A stretch of 64,000 bases of DNA, from positions 558,001 to 622,000 of the forward strand of contig JACKAP010000002.1 of NCBI GenBank assembly GCA_020635015.1. The letters are read 5' to 3'. The stretch comes from Calditrichia bacterium. GTDB lineage: Bacteria; Calditrichota; Calditrichia; RBG-13-44-9; J075. Every line of letters begins with the position of its first letter. The first letter of the stretch is position 1. The translations under genes and the position numbers were made by a program. The notes under the pieces are model-generated. The model ran no database searches. It was not told the DNA's origin and was given only the letters and a program-made list of their open reading frames with translations. Positions 42,891 through 51,064 of the stretch are shown in pieces.

Positions 42891-44792
42891 ATGGATTCCA
42901 CATACAACTATCTCCACGAAGCCGCTACCACCCAGTTTCTGCTGTTGCCGGCGGAACTGAATGCGGGAAAAGCCAATCGCGCCTTGAAGGCGTCGGACGT
43001 ACCGTTTCTGGTGGTGCAGTCCCACGATGCGGAAGGAACAAACCATTATTATCTGTTCGAAAAATTCGATGCCCTCGAGGCACTATACGAGGCCTCGAGC
43101 GATACCCCGTTGCCGGAAGTGCTGCAACTGGCGCGCCGCGCTCCTCTGAAGGTTCTCGATGCCTTCACCCCGGTGGCGGAGGCCCCGGCGCAGTGCATGG
43201 TGCTGGATGACGGGTTGACGATCCGCTTCTATGACCGTTCTCTGCCCCCGGGAGATCAACGGCATGGCGAGGCGACCCGGGGAGGCGAAGGCATTCTCGG
43301 CGAGCCGGACATGCCCTCCCAGTATGCCCTGACCGCCAGCTTCCCCGACCGGGTGCAACTGGCGCAAACCTATTCCCTGTACGTCGGCATCACCGCCGAT
43401 GAATATGCGCAGGGAGGCGCCACGCTGTTGCTGGAGGAAAAGCTGGAAGCCGGATCGGAAGTCGAGGTAATGGTAAGCGCCCGGAAAGGCTTTGAGTTGG
43501 AAGGCTCCCATGAAAAGACCCTGGTTTTTCTGCCCAGCGGAGAGCCCCAACCGCTGCAATTCAAGTTGACAGCCACCGATCCGGGGCGCGGTGATATCCG
43601 GGTCTATGCCTACCACCTGGGGCAGCCGCTCGGTGCCATCACCCTGAAACCGGAGGTGCAGCCGCTGGAACGCGCGGCCTTCCCGGCAGTGGATGCGCAG
43701 CACCGGCAGGGGATCGAGCGCATCTCCCTGCATCAGCCGGATCTCACCCTGATCATTCTGGAAGAACGGAAAGGAACCCGGCTCAACTTTAAAATGTTCC
43801 TCACCGGGCGCAATCCGGAACTGGAATTGAATTACAAGCGCTTTGACTCCCCGGAAATCCGCCGGGACCCTACCGCTTTCATCACGGAATTTTATCATCA
43901 GGTGGAAAAACTCAGCACCCGCAAACCCTACAACCCGGAGATCACCGCTCAGCGCCTCGCCGCCATGGGAGCCAGATTATACAATGAGCTGTTCCCGGAA
44001 GATCTGCGCCAGTTGCTCTGGCGGCTTCAGGATCAGATCACCTCGGTGCTGATCCAGGCCGACGAGCCCTGGATTCCCTGGGAGATGTGCCGGCTGGTCG
44101 GCAGGGAGAACGGCCGGGTGGTTGAGGGGCCGTACCTCTGCGAAAAATTTGCCCTGACCCGCTGGATTCCCTCAATCGAAATGCGCTCCCGGCTGGGCCT
44201 TAACCGCATGGCCCTGGTGGTGCCGCGGGATGCCGGGTTGCCCAATGTCAAGGCGGAACGGGATTATTTACTGAACCTGAACAGTCGCGCCCGGGGAGTG
44301 GAGCGGATCACCGCCGGCTATTCGGAAGTGCGGGAGGCGATGGCCCGCGGCGAATACGACGCCTGGCACTTCAGCGGCCACGGCGGGTTTCACGCCAAGG
44401 ACGTCGACCATACCCTGATCGTGCTCGAGAACGAAGAGCCGCTGCGGGTGGAGGATCTCAACGGCATCACCGAAAACGTCGGCATCACCCATCCGCTGGT
44501 ATTCCTCAACGCCTGCCAGGTGGGGCGCGCTGACCTGGGCCTGACCGGCTTAGGCGGCTGGGCGCAACGCTTCCTGAAGGTGGGCGCGTCCGCTTTCATC
44601 GGCGCTTACTGGCTGATTCAGGATAAGCCGGCATACCTCTTCACCACCTATTTCTACGACAACCTGCTCAAGCAGCAACTGTCCATCGGCGAGGCCACCC
44701 GCCAGGCGCGCCTGAGCATCAAGGCGCTCGGCACCCCGGACTGGCTGGCCTATACGGTGTATGCCAATCCACTGGCGAAGGTGGAGATTTAG
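42891..44792 (+). CDS. CHAT-domain protease
   Basis: 633-residue clan CD cysteine protease starting at the ATG at 42891, preceded by CGGAGAGGTCAT. The C-terminal CHAT domain (about 340-633) has the dyad His497 (WHFSGHGGFH) and Cys542 (VFLNACQVGR); GASAFIGAYWLI and the end WLAYTVYANPLAKV are typical. The N-terminal part (1-80) is unassigned. Residues 130-300 form a beta-sandwich (YSLYVGITADEYAQGGATLL) found in front of some CHAT domains. CHAT proteases cleave specific partners after activation; the adjacent sigma/anti-sigma genes suggest the anti-sigma as target. Confidence 0.85.
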   Translation: MDSTYNYLHEAATTQFLLLPAELNAGKANRALKASDVPFLVVQSHDAEGTNHYYLFEKFDALEALYEASSDTPLPEVLQLARRAPLKVLDAFTPVAEAPAQCMVLDDGLTIRFYDRSLPPGDQRHGEATRGGEGILGEPDMPSQYALTASFPDRVQLAQTYSLYVGITADEYAQGGATLLLEEKLEAGSEVEVMVSARKGFELEGSHEKTLVFLPSGEPQPLQFKLTATDPGRGDIRVYAYHLGQPLGAITLKPEVQPLERAAFPAVDAQHRQGIERISLHQPDLTLIILEERKGTRLNFKMFLTGRNPELELNYKRFDSPEIRRDPTAFITEFYHQVEKLSTRKPYNPEITAQRLAAMGARLYNELFPEDLRQLLWRLQDQITSVLIQADEPWIPWEMCRLVGRENGRVVEGPYLCEKFALTRWIPSIEMRSRLGLNRMALVVPRDAGLPNVKAERDYLLNLNSRARGVERITAGYSEVREAMARGEYDAWHFSGHGGFHAKDVDHTLIVLENEEPLRVEDLNGITENVGITHPLVFLNACQVGRADLGLTGLGGWAQRFLKVGASAFIGAYWLIQDKPAYLFTTYFYDNLLKQQLSIGEATRQARLSIKALGTPDWLAYTVYANPLAKVEI

Positions 44793-44835
44793 AAGAAAAG
44801 GATAAAGGATAAGGGGGAAAGGATAAAGGGTGAAA
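44793..44835. repeat. GGATAAA-family short array
   Basis: AAGGATAAAGGATAAGGG and AAAGGATAAAGGG units directly after the CHAT stop; same family as 13297-13470 and 28872-28987. Confidence 0.65.
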
Positions 44836-44902
44836 TTTTGTTTATGGGTGGATGGATGGGGTTTGATCACCTGATCTCAGATGCTTTTAAAGCTGACACG
44901 GA

Positions 44903-45045
44903 GAGCAGTCTTCAGTTTTTTTGCATGGGGCATGGGGCATGGCGCCGTGATGCGCAAGCGCATGTTCCGACACCCGCACGGTAATACACCATGCCTTTAG
45001 CCCCATGCAAAAGTTCTCCGTATTACACAGTGCCCAGGATGAGTG
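44903..45045. mobile_element. MITE-like element, copy B (inverted, decayed ends)
   Basis: Reverse complement of copy A over most of its length (TTTTGCATGGGGCATGGGGC, GTTCCGACACCCGCACGGTA, CTCCGTATTACACAGTG). Terminal repeats are eroded and no target duplication is visible. It lies between the CHAT gene and a CHAT remnant. Confidence 0.75.
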
Positions 45046-45072
45046 AAGGGGAAAGGATAGCAGCGGGTGCTG

Positions 45073-45279
45073 CTATTCTGCCGGCTTGCCCTGCAGCAGG
45101 ATCGCGCCATCCTCCCGTCCATCCTTACCGTAACGAGCGATGGCGTGCTGGCCGAGGGCAAAGGCGAAGGGGAGATCGCGCCCGGCGCCCAGAGCGTCGT
45201 AGAAAGGCACTGCAAAATTGACCGCATTCCGGTCGAGGATCTTTCCCTGCATGCCGATCACATTATGAATCGATATCTT
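45073..45279 (-). pseudogene. C-terminal remnant of a second CHAT-type protease
   Basis: About 68 codons directly and in frame after the TAG stop of the membrane-protein gene (45282-45280). The peptide (VIGMQGKILDRNAVNFAVPF, YDALGAGRDLPFAFA, AILLQGKP) has the pattern of the last part of CHAT/caspase domains: V-I-G-M-Q, A-x-x-F-x-x-x-F-Y-x-A-L-x-x-G, and a final L-x-L-x-G strand. The first part with the His-Cys dyad is missing. A GTG at 45261 could start it, but an isolated fragment is unlikely to work. Confidence 0.5.
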
Positions 45280-45648
45280 CTACTCCCCCCGCAAAAACCG
45301 GAACAGCGATTCTCCCCCGCCGCCCCGGCTCACCATCCCGGGATCGCCACCGCTGCGGGTGACAGGACCGTTGCCGCCCGAATTGGGCAGGCCCTTCATC
45401 AGCGTCTGGATAATCAGCGGTGCGGAGGCGCCGACATTGATCGCCAGCAGGCGATTTCCGGGATCGATGCCGTAAAGATCGGCCAGCAGCCCTCCGACGC
45501 CGATCATCAGCAGGGTGACCAGCCAATAAAACACCTTTCTGGCATAGTCGGGCATGTTGGGCGATTCCCGCAGGTTATACCATTTTAACAGCTCTGCCAG
45601 AAACCCTCCTGCCGTGCCCCAGATGAATACTTGCCAATCGATGCCCAT
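45280..45648 (-). CDS. Small membrane protein, unknown
   Basis: 122 residues from the ATG at 45648, six bases after AGGAGG. Hydrophobic segments lie at about 6-20 (VFIWGTAGGFLAELL), 36-58 (KVFYWLVTLLMIGVGGLLADLYG) and 66-80 (LLAINVGASAPLIIQTL), followed by a Gly-rich tail. I do not recognise a named family. It is followed in frame by a CHAT remnant, so it may once have been the membrane partner of that protease. Confidence 0.6.
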   Translation of the reverse strand: MGIDWQVFIWGTAGGFLAELLKWYNLRESPNMPDYARKVFYWLVTLLMIGVGGLLADLYGIDPGNRLLAINVGASAPLIIQTLMKGLPNSGGNGPVTRSGGDPGMVSRGGGGESLFRFLRGE

Positions 45649-45814
45649 GGTACGCCTCCTGTTGGTTAGAAATATTTGCTTAGGTTGAGAATCCAAGTAT
45701 TTGAATAGGGCAAAAGATATGTTTTAACCACATTGCCTTGCACCAAGGCCACACCAAGCGCCATGCCGCATGCAGAGAAATAGTTGTAGCAGCCGGATTA
45801 CGTTATGCTGGAGT

Positions 45815-46030
45815 TTATAAATAATCCGGCAAAATTGCAAAATATTTATTGCTGGATTCCGACGGCACTGCCGATTCGGCCAGGCCATGAATCTCTTCCG
45901 GGCTGGCGATCTTGATATAGCGGGGCATTTTTCAGCATGAAGCGGTATTCGGAACGCTCCCGGGACTCGTCGAACTGACAGTTGGCCCCGCCGTTCTGCT
46001 CCAGCGGCACGGTGAGGTAGACATTGACGG
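45815..46030 (-). pseudogene. Decayed coding sequence with a frameshift
   Basis: Two frames join into a plausible C-terminus: VYLTVPLEQNGGANCQFDES then RSEYRFMLKNA in one frame, and RYIKIASPEEIHGLAES then KYFAILPDYL ending at the stop 45817-45815 in the next. One extra base in the G-run at 45922-45925 explains the shift. No intact start is found upstream. The family is unknown. Confidence 0.35.
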
Positions 46031-46405
46031 AACATATAATCGGGTTTGGCACAAACGTGCCGCTGGAAACCCTATTCGACGATAGTCGAGCATCACGCAT
46101 TTATACGCAGATGTGTCTAAACTGACAAGTCGAATTGGCATTTCGCTTAATCGCCTGTTTTTAATGAACTCACATGACATTTTTGGCCCGATATGCAGCC
46201 GCGGTGGGATAGGGCTGCCTACCGTGATAGACGTTTTCCTCGGGTTGGCATGGACAATCTAAATTGCTAGCGAATAAAATTAGATGTTTATATCGCTTGG
46301 CCTGGATTTTGTAACATTAATGAATGCATCTGCCCAAAAACGCACAACCGACAACCAATCTAACTGGCAGGTGTACCGGTCTATACAAAATTCGGAGAGG
46401 TCATT
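46031..46405. other. Gene-free stretch
   Basis: No open frame with coding character; possibly further decayed sequence of the fragment ending at 45815. CGGAGAGGTCATT immediately before 46406 is the ribosome binding site of the next gene and matches the CHAT leader. Confidence 0.4.
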
Positions 46406-47620
46406 ATGCGAAATTATCTTGAGAAACTGGAAGAAAAATTCGTTTTCCGCACCTCCCACATGTTCTTCCACATTCTGGTGGGAGCGGCGATGCTGGTGAT
46501 CATCGGGGGTATCCTGCTGTTTTTATGGGGCATGACCCCTTCCTTCAAACCCGGCGTATCCAAAAGCGAGTATCCGCCGGTGGTGGAAGTCACCACTCAG
46601 GAATTAGCGGCGGCCGTACTGCCGAAAGCGGAGTTGGAAAAAGGAACTGCCGCGAGTGAAGCGGGCACTGTAACGGCCGGGGACCCGGGTGAAGCACCGG
46701 CGGCCGCTCAGAGTTCGGTCGATCCGGCGCAAAAAATGTATGAAGACCAGATCGACAGCCTTAAGGTACTGCTACCCCCGGAAAAATTCAGCTGGGTCGA
46801 TCAAGGGCACTGGCAGCGCAGCTATTACCGGAACCGTTGGGTGGTCGATGTCTATGGCATTCAGTCCCGGCTTAATGCCGCATTTAGCAGCGCCAATGCC
46901 CGGTCTTTTGATGACAAAGCAATCGTGCTGCGCAGCTATCTGCCGCTGTTGTCCGGATTTGAAGAAACTGAGCGCCTGGCCGCGCTGAAGTCGTTGATCA
47001 CCTATAGCAAAGACGATCCCGTCACCACCCAAGGCAATATGGCGCTTCTCCAGCAGGCGATCGTGGCCTTTCCGGCGGACCAGGCGGAGGTGCTGAACGC
47101 ACTGGCGGAATTCGGCCAGAAGAATCCCCGCGACGGACGGGCGTTTATCCGCTATGCCAGCGAGATCATCCCCCGCTTCGATCCGGCGCATGCTACTGAA
47201 GTGCTGGGCACGCTGGTGCGCACCTACTACAATTATTTTGACGATATCGAACGCCAGAAACGCGCCACGGAGACCTTCTTTCCACTGCTAAGCACCTTCG
47301 AGGGAAAATACCAGGCAAAAGCCCTGGAGCAGTATTACGGCATGTATCTGCAAAAGAACCGCGAGCGCGAGCAGCAGGTGGTACAGATCGACCAGCGATA
47401 CCAGAACGAACTGCAGCAAGCCGAGGCGGTGCTGGCCCAAAAACGCGCAGAAAAAGCGGTGAATCGCTATTACGGCATGCTGGCGATCGGCGGCAGCCTG
47501 GTGTTCATTTCCATCATCGCGCTGGTGTTGGTGCTGCTTTCCATTCAGCGCAATGTGCGGGCGCTCGCTTCAGAGGTTTCGGCAAAAGAATCGGTTGCTG
47601 GCAACGTAGAAGCAATGTGA
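46406..47620 (+). CDS. Unknown membrane protein with two TM segments and a coiled coil
   Basis: 404 residues. TM1 at about 24-46 (ILVGAAMLVIIGGILLFLWG) and TM2 at about 365-388 (MLAIGGSLVFISIIALVLVL) enclose a roughly 320-residue periplasmic domain of helices, ending in a coiled coil (REREQQVVQIDQRYQNELQQ, QAEAVLAQKRAEKA) just before TM2. The topology resembles a sensor or a membrane scaffold; no known domain is recognised. Its leader CGGAGAGGTCAT is identical to that of the CHAT gene, hinting at common control. Confidence 0.65.
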   Translation: MRNYLEKLEEKFVFRTSHMFFHILVGAAMLVIIGGILLFLWGMTPSFKPGVSKSEYPPVVEVTTQELAAAVLPKAELEKGTAASEAGTVTAGDPGEAPAAAQSSVDPAQKMYEDQIDSLKVLLPPEKFSWVDQGHWQRSYYRNRWVVDVYGIQSRLNAAFSSANARSFDDKAIVLRSYLPLLSGFEETERLAALKSLITYSKDDPVTTQGNMALLQQAIVAFPADQAEVLNALAEFGQKNPRDGRAFIRYASEIIPRFDPAHATEVLGTLVRTYYNYFDDIERQKRATETFFPLLSTFEGKYQAKALEQYYGMYLQKNREREQQVVQIDQRYQNELQQAEAVLAQKRAEKAVNRYYGMLAIGGSLVFISIIALVLVLLSIQRNVRALASEVSAKESVAGNVEAM

Positions 47621-47643
47621 GAATAAGAATGACAAGGTAAAAC

Positions 47644-47739
47644 TTTTGCCATGGATTTCCACCGATGAGCACGGATTAAGCCCGCTGAATAGCAAGCAAT
47701 AACAAAATCCGTATGTATCCGTGTAAATCCGTGGCAAAA
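47644..47739. repeat. TTTTGCCATGGATTTCCACC palindromic repeat
   Basis: Left arm ATGGATTTCCACCGATGAGC, right arm GTATCCGTGTAAATCCGTGG; an imperfect hairpin between two plus-strand genes. Related to 13205-13240. Confidence 0.65.
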
Positions 47740-47829
47740 TTATTACCCCTCATTCAATTTGTAATTGACATTGAGAGTGCTTCCGCATATAGCGCTTTGC
47801 CCCGACGCCTCACCGCATTATATTTGGCG

Positions 47830-49152
47830 ATGCAATTTTTCAAACAACTTTATTTATCGGCCTTCTGCTGCCTGGCCCTGACCATCGCCCCCCTCTATTC
47901 TCAATCCCCCTGGCTCCCCCTCCCTTCCCCGGTAACCCACAACCTGCGCGCCCTCAGCTTTGTCAGCAATGACAGCGGCTGGGTGGCGGGGGACAGCGGC
48001 ACGGTGCTGCTAACCACCGACGGGGGCGACAGTTGGCTCCTCCAGGATCCCGGGGTGACGCACGATATCGGCGATATTGTTTTCCTCGACCGCCGGCACG
48101 GCTGGGCGCTGGCTCAGGATGTGTCATTCGGGGATAAGGGGACTTACGGCACGTATATCCTGCGTACGGCGGACGGCGGTGAAAGCTGGGATTCATTGTT
48201 CATTGCGCTGGAATTACTTCATGCGATCACCTTCCTGGACACCCTCAACGGCTGGGCGGGAGGCGAGTTCGGCACCATCCTGAACAGCACTGACGGGGGA
48301 GCCTCCTGGACCCGGGCGGCGGTGGATTCCACCATCTTCAGCTTTCACCCGGTGCGGAACATCCGATTTTTTTCGCCGGATCTGGGGATTGCGATCGGTG
48401 GGCGCTACGATCAGGTGGGGGCGATCTGGCGGCTGGGCGGGGAGGGCATGCCCTGGCAGGCCAGCGGCATCGGCCCGGAGCCGCTCAACGATATTTTTTT
48501 CCGCGATTCCCTTAACTTCCTGGCGGTGGGGGGCGACCTGGATTATGGCGCCAGCCTGGTGCGCTCGTTCGATGGCGGCCTCTCCTGGAGTTACCAGCTG
48601 CTGGGCATCTTCGGCGAAGCCACCGCCCTGTCCTTCCGCACCCCCAGCGAAGGCTGGGCCACCCTGAGCTTTGCGGGCACCTATATGGTCACCGGCAACG
48701 GCGGGATCAGTTGGAACGATGCCCCCACGCCCGGCCAGGTGCCGGTCTATGATATCACCTTCACCGACACTGCCACCGGCTACATGGTGGGCAACGGTGG
48801 GGCGATCTTTAAATATAATCCCGCGGTGCTGGGGATGAGGGCAGATGAACCGGGAGCCGCGCCGGGGTTTGAACTTTATCCCAATTATCCCAATCCGTTT
48901 AATCCGGGGACAGTTATCAGTTATCAGTTGTCAGTGGTCAGTAAGATTGTGCTGGAGGTTTTCGATCTTGCGGGGCGAAAGGTAGTGACGCTGGTGGAGG
49001 GGGAGCAGCGACCCGGGTTTCACCAGGTACGCTGGGAGGGACGGGACAGCACCGGGCAGGCGGTGAGTTCCGGGGTGTATTTTTACCGTCTGAGCGCGGT
49101 TTCGGCGGCAGGGAGCCGTTCCCGGAGCGGTAAGATGGTGTTGTTGAAATAA
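47830..49152 (+). CDS. Secreted YCF48/BNR-repeat protein with type IX sorting domain
   Basis: 440 residues from the ATG at 47830, which opens a signal peptide (FFKQLYLSAFCCLALTIAPLYSQ). Repeats of the form GWVAGDSGTVLLTTDGGDSW and GWAGGEFGTILNSTDGGASW, about 50 residues each, build a YCF48-like beta-propeller (30-370). The C-terminus (LYPNYPNPFNPGTVISYQL to SSGVYFYRLSA) is a type IX sorting domain. Probably a surface or extracellular binding protein. Confidence 0.8.
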   Translation: MQFFKQLYLSAFCCLALTIAPLYSQSPWLPLPSPVTHNLRALSFVSNDSGWVAGDSGTVLLTTDGGDSWLLQDPGVTHDIGDIVFLDRRHGWALAQDVSFGDKGTYGTYILRTADGGESWDSLFIALELLHAITFLDTLNGWAGGEFGTILNSTDGGASWTRAAVDSTIFSFHPVRNIRFFSPDLGIAIGGRYDQVGAIWRLGGEGMPWQASGIGPEPLNDIFFRDSLNFLAVGGDLDYGASLVRSFDGGLSWSYQLLGIFGEATALSFRTPSEGWATLSFAGTYMVTGNGGISWNDAPTPGQVPVYDITFTDTATGYMVGNGGAIFKYNPAVLGMRADEPGAAPGFELYPNYPNPFNPGTVISYQLSVVSKIVLEVFDLAGRKVVTLVEGEQRPGFHQVRWEGRDSTGQAVSSGVYFYRLSAVSAAGSRSRSGKMVLLK

Positions 49153-49194
49153 TCCGCGGCCTGCGGCCGCAACCAAATGGTATATGACTATGTG

Positions 49195-49262
49195 AGCTAT
49201 TGGTCATTGGCTTTTGGTTAAAAACACTTTTTTTCGATGGCCCAGCACCAACAACCAATAGC
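49195..49262. repeat. TTGGTCATTGGCTTTTGG palindromic repeat
   Basis: Member of the TTGGTTGTTGG family (arm CACCAACAACCAATAGC at 49246-49262) between two convergent genes. Confidence 0.6.
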
Positions 49263-49297
49263 TGACCTTGTATTTTTACAAAATTATCTACACTGCA

Positions 49298-49705
49298 TTA
49301 AATCTGCACATCCCGGGAATTATCGGTAAGGGAAGTTCGGTTTTTACCGGCTTTACCATCCTGGAAAGGGCAGCCGCTGCCGGCGTTGTCCTTGCCGCCT
49401 TGCAGATAAGGGCATTCATTCTGACCGGCCCCGGCGGATTGATCCATTCGTCCCGAGCGGTAGGGGCAGTCGCTCTGGCCGGCTTCCGCGGAGCGATCCA
49501 TCCGGCCGGACAGATAGGGGCATTCAGCATGTGCATTGCCGGCAGACTGCTTCATTTTTCCCTGCAGGTAAGGACATTGCACATCACCGGCAGACTGCGC
49601 AACGGCTACCGTGTCATCGCCGGCAGATTGCGCTTGTTGCGGTCCCCACATCAACACACTGGCACCCAATGCGACACCAAAGATGAAGCTCAAGAAGAGT
49701 TTCAT
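49298..49705 (-). CDS. Small secreted protein with an 18-residue CPYL repeat
   Basis: 135 residues: signal peptide (LFLSFIFGVALGASVLM, cleavage near QSAG), then five Cys-Pro units. Cysteines are at 44, 62, 80, 98 and 112, a spacing of exactly 18, 18, 18 and 14. The unit reads C-P-Y-L-x-G-[KR]-M-[DK]-x-S-A-[GE]. The C-terminal 20 residues are polar. I know no function; regularly spaced CP motifs suggest metal or haem binding, or a peptide precursor. It is transcribed divergently from oxyR. Confidence 0.75.
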   Translation of the reverse strand: MKLFLSFIFGVALGASVLMWGPQQAQSAGDDTVAVAQSAGDVQCPYLQGKMKQSAGNAHAECPYLSGRMDRSAEAGQSDCPYRSGRMDQSAGAGQNECPYLQGGKDNAGSGCPFQDGKAGKNRTSLTDNSRDVQI

Positions 49706-49739
49706 ATATTTTATCTCCTTATGTTTAAATGATTGTATG

Positions 49740-49792
49740 TATGGGTTGGCGGGCGGAGGCGAGTCTTACCCGCCTCCGCCCGCCAACCCATA
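49740..49792. promoter_or_regulatory. 22-bp perfect inverted repeat in the CPYL/oxyR gap
   Basis: TATGGGTTGGCGGGCGGAGG and two more bases pair exactly with the second arm across a 9-base loop. It lies 35 bases from the CPYL start, in its 5' leader, so it could be a regulatory hairpin or simply a GGGTTGG-family repeat. Confidence 0.5.
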
Positions 49793-49818
49793 AACTCATC
49801 GACATTATACTTTTCCAC

Positions 49819-49847
49819 TTGCACGATAAGAAAATATTTACTATTAA
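49819..49847 (+). promoter_or_regulatory. Candidate oxyR promoter
   Basis: TTGCAC (49819-49824), a 17-base spacer and TATTAA (49842-49847), 48 bases before the ATG, in an AT-rich stretch. Found by eye. Confidence 0.4.
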
Positions 49848-49895
49848 TCCAATCGATTATTTTTATACAATTATCATCATTATCTATAATTAATT

Positions 49896-50834
49896 ATGAC
49901 CATCGTTCAACTGGAGTACATCGTTGCGGTTGCTAATCAGGGCAGCTTCTCCCGGGCGGCGGAGGCCTGCGGGGTGACCCAGCCGACCTTAAGCATGCAG
50001 ATTCAGAAGCTGGAAGCTGAACTGGGCATCACCATTTTCGACCGGAGCAAGCAGCCGATCAAAACCACCCCATTAGGGGAGGAGATTCTCGCCCAGGCCC
50101 GGGCTAATCTGCAGGGCATGCGCCGGATCAAGGAGATCATTGCCGAGCAGGCCAGCGAGGTCAAGGGGCAGTTGCGTATCGGCATCATCCCCACTCTGGC
50201 GCCTTATCTGCTGCCGCTGTTTGTGAAGGATTTTCTGAAGCAATATCCGCTGGTGCAGTTGTCGATCGAGGAGTTGGTGTCGGAGCAGATCATTCAGAAA
50301 CTGCAGCAGGATAATCTGGATGTGGGTATTCTGGTGACGCCCTTGAAGGACCGCACCATCCTGGAGATCCCCTTATTCTACGAAACCTTCGTCGCCTACA
50401 TGTCTTCCAATCATCCCCTGATCCATCACGATTTTATCGCCCTGCAGGATTTGAACATCGATGAGATGCTCTTGCTGAGCGAGGGACATTGCTTCCGTGA
50501 GCAGGTGGTCAACATCTGCCCGGAGAGCCGCCAGCGCGAATTCCCCGGCCAACTGCGTTTCGAGAGCGGAAGCCTGGAGACCCTGAAACGCATCATCGAG
50601 AACGACTTCGGCTACACCCTGCTGCCGGAGCTGGCAGTGCTCAATCTGCCGGCCGAAAAACGCAAGTATCTCCGCGAGCTAACCTACCCCAAACCGGTGC
50701 GCGAGGTCAGCCTGGCCCTCCACCGCGGGATTTTGAAGCGCAACCTGATCGAGGCGCTGAAGGCGGAGATTTTGAAGCATATCCCGGCGCAGCTTAAAGA
50801 CGGGATGCGGGGGAAGGTGGTGGGGTGGCGGTGA
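49896..50834 (+). CDS. oxyR: OxyR-type peroxide-sensing LysR regulator
   Basis: 312-residue LysR-family activator. The N-terminal winged helix-turn-helix (QLEYIVAVANQGSFSRAAEA, TQPTLSMQIQKLE) is followed by a two-lobe sensor domain. The redox cysteines fall at Cys199 and Cys208 (GHCFREQVVNICPE), exactly the positions of the peroxide-sensing disulfide in E. coli OxyR, with the Arg and Gln between them. It should sense hydrogen peroxide and control antioxidant genes; the divergent CPYL gene is a candidate target. Confidence 0.92.
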   Translation: MTIVQLEYIVAVANQGSFSRAAEACGVTQPTLSMQIQKLEAELGITIFDRSKQPIKTTPLGEEILAQARANLQGMRRIKEIIAEQASEVKGQLRIGIIPTLAPYLLPLFVKDFLKQYPLVQLSIEELVSEQIIQKLQQDNLDVGILVTPLKDRTILEIPLFYETFVAYMSSNHPLIHHDFIALQDLNIDEMLLLSEGHCFREQVVNICPESRQREFPGQLRFESGSLETLKRIIENDFGYTLLPELAVLNLPAEKRKYLRELTYPKPVREVSLALHRGILKRNLIEALKAEILKHIPAQLKDGMRGKVVGWR

Positions 50835-50847
50835 GCGGGTGTTGTTG

Positions 50848-51025
50848 TCGGTTGTCAGTTGTCAGTTGTCAGTTCTCCGTACTGCACTAGCACAAAATTT
50901 TGTTTTTTGAGCAAAATTTTCTGGTAAATGTATTACAATGAGCATTTACCGCTGAGCATTCAGCATTTACCATTTGGTTGCGGCCATAGGCCGCGCCAAG
51001 AACTCTGTGTCTCTGTGGCAATTAT
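50848..51025. repeat. Block of mixed dispersed repeats
   Basis: GTTGTCAGTTGTCAGTTGTC at 50850-50873, an AAAATTTTG inverted pair at 50895-50922, GAGCATTTACC-type units at 50939-50980, then CTCTGTGTCTCTGTGGC (50003 family) at 51003-51022. No gene in 50835-51064. Confidence 0.65.
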
Positions 51026-51064
51026 ATTTGATATTCAATATTTTATGCTTCGATCGATCCTGAA

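Noticed and set aside
38388..44792. A type III-E CRISPR (Craspase) locus, suggested by CHAT plus sigma factor
   Set aside because: No gRAMP effector, CRISPR array or TPR domain fused to the CHAT protein.
45067..45588. 173-codon open frame on the plus strand
   Set aside because: Antisense to the small membrane protein, which has AGGAGG and hydrophobic segments in the right frame.
49740..49847. A consensus OxyR operator in the divergent gap
   Set aside because: No ATAG-N7-CTAT pattern with correct spacing; the large inverted repeat is GC-rich and looks like a dispersed repeat.
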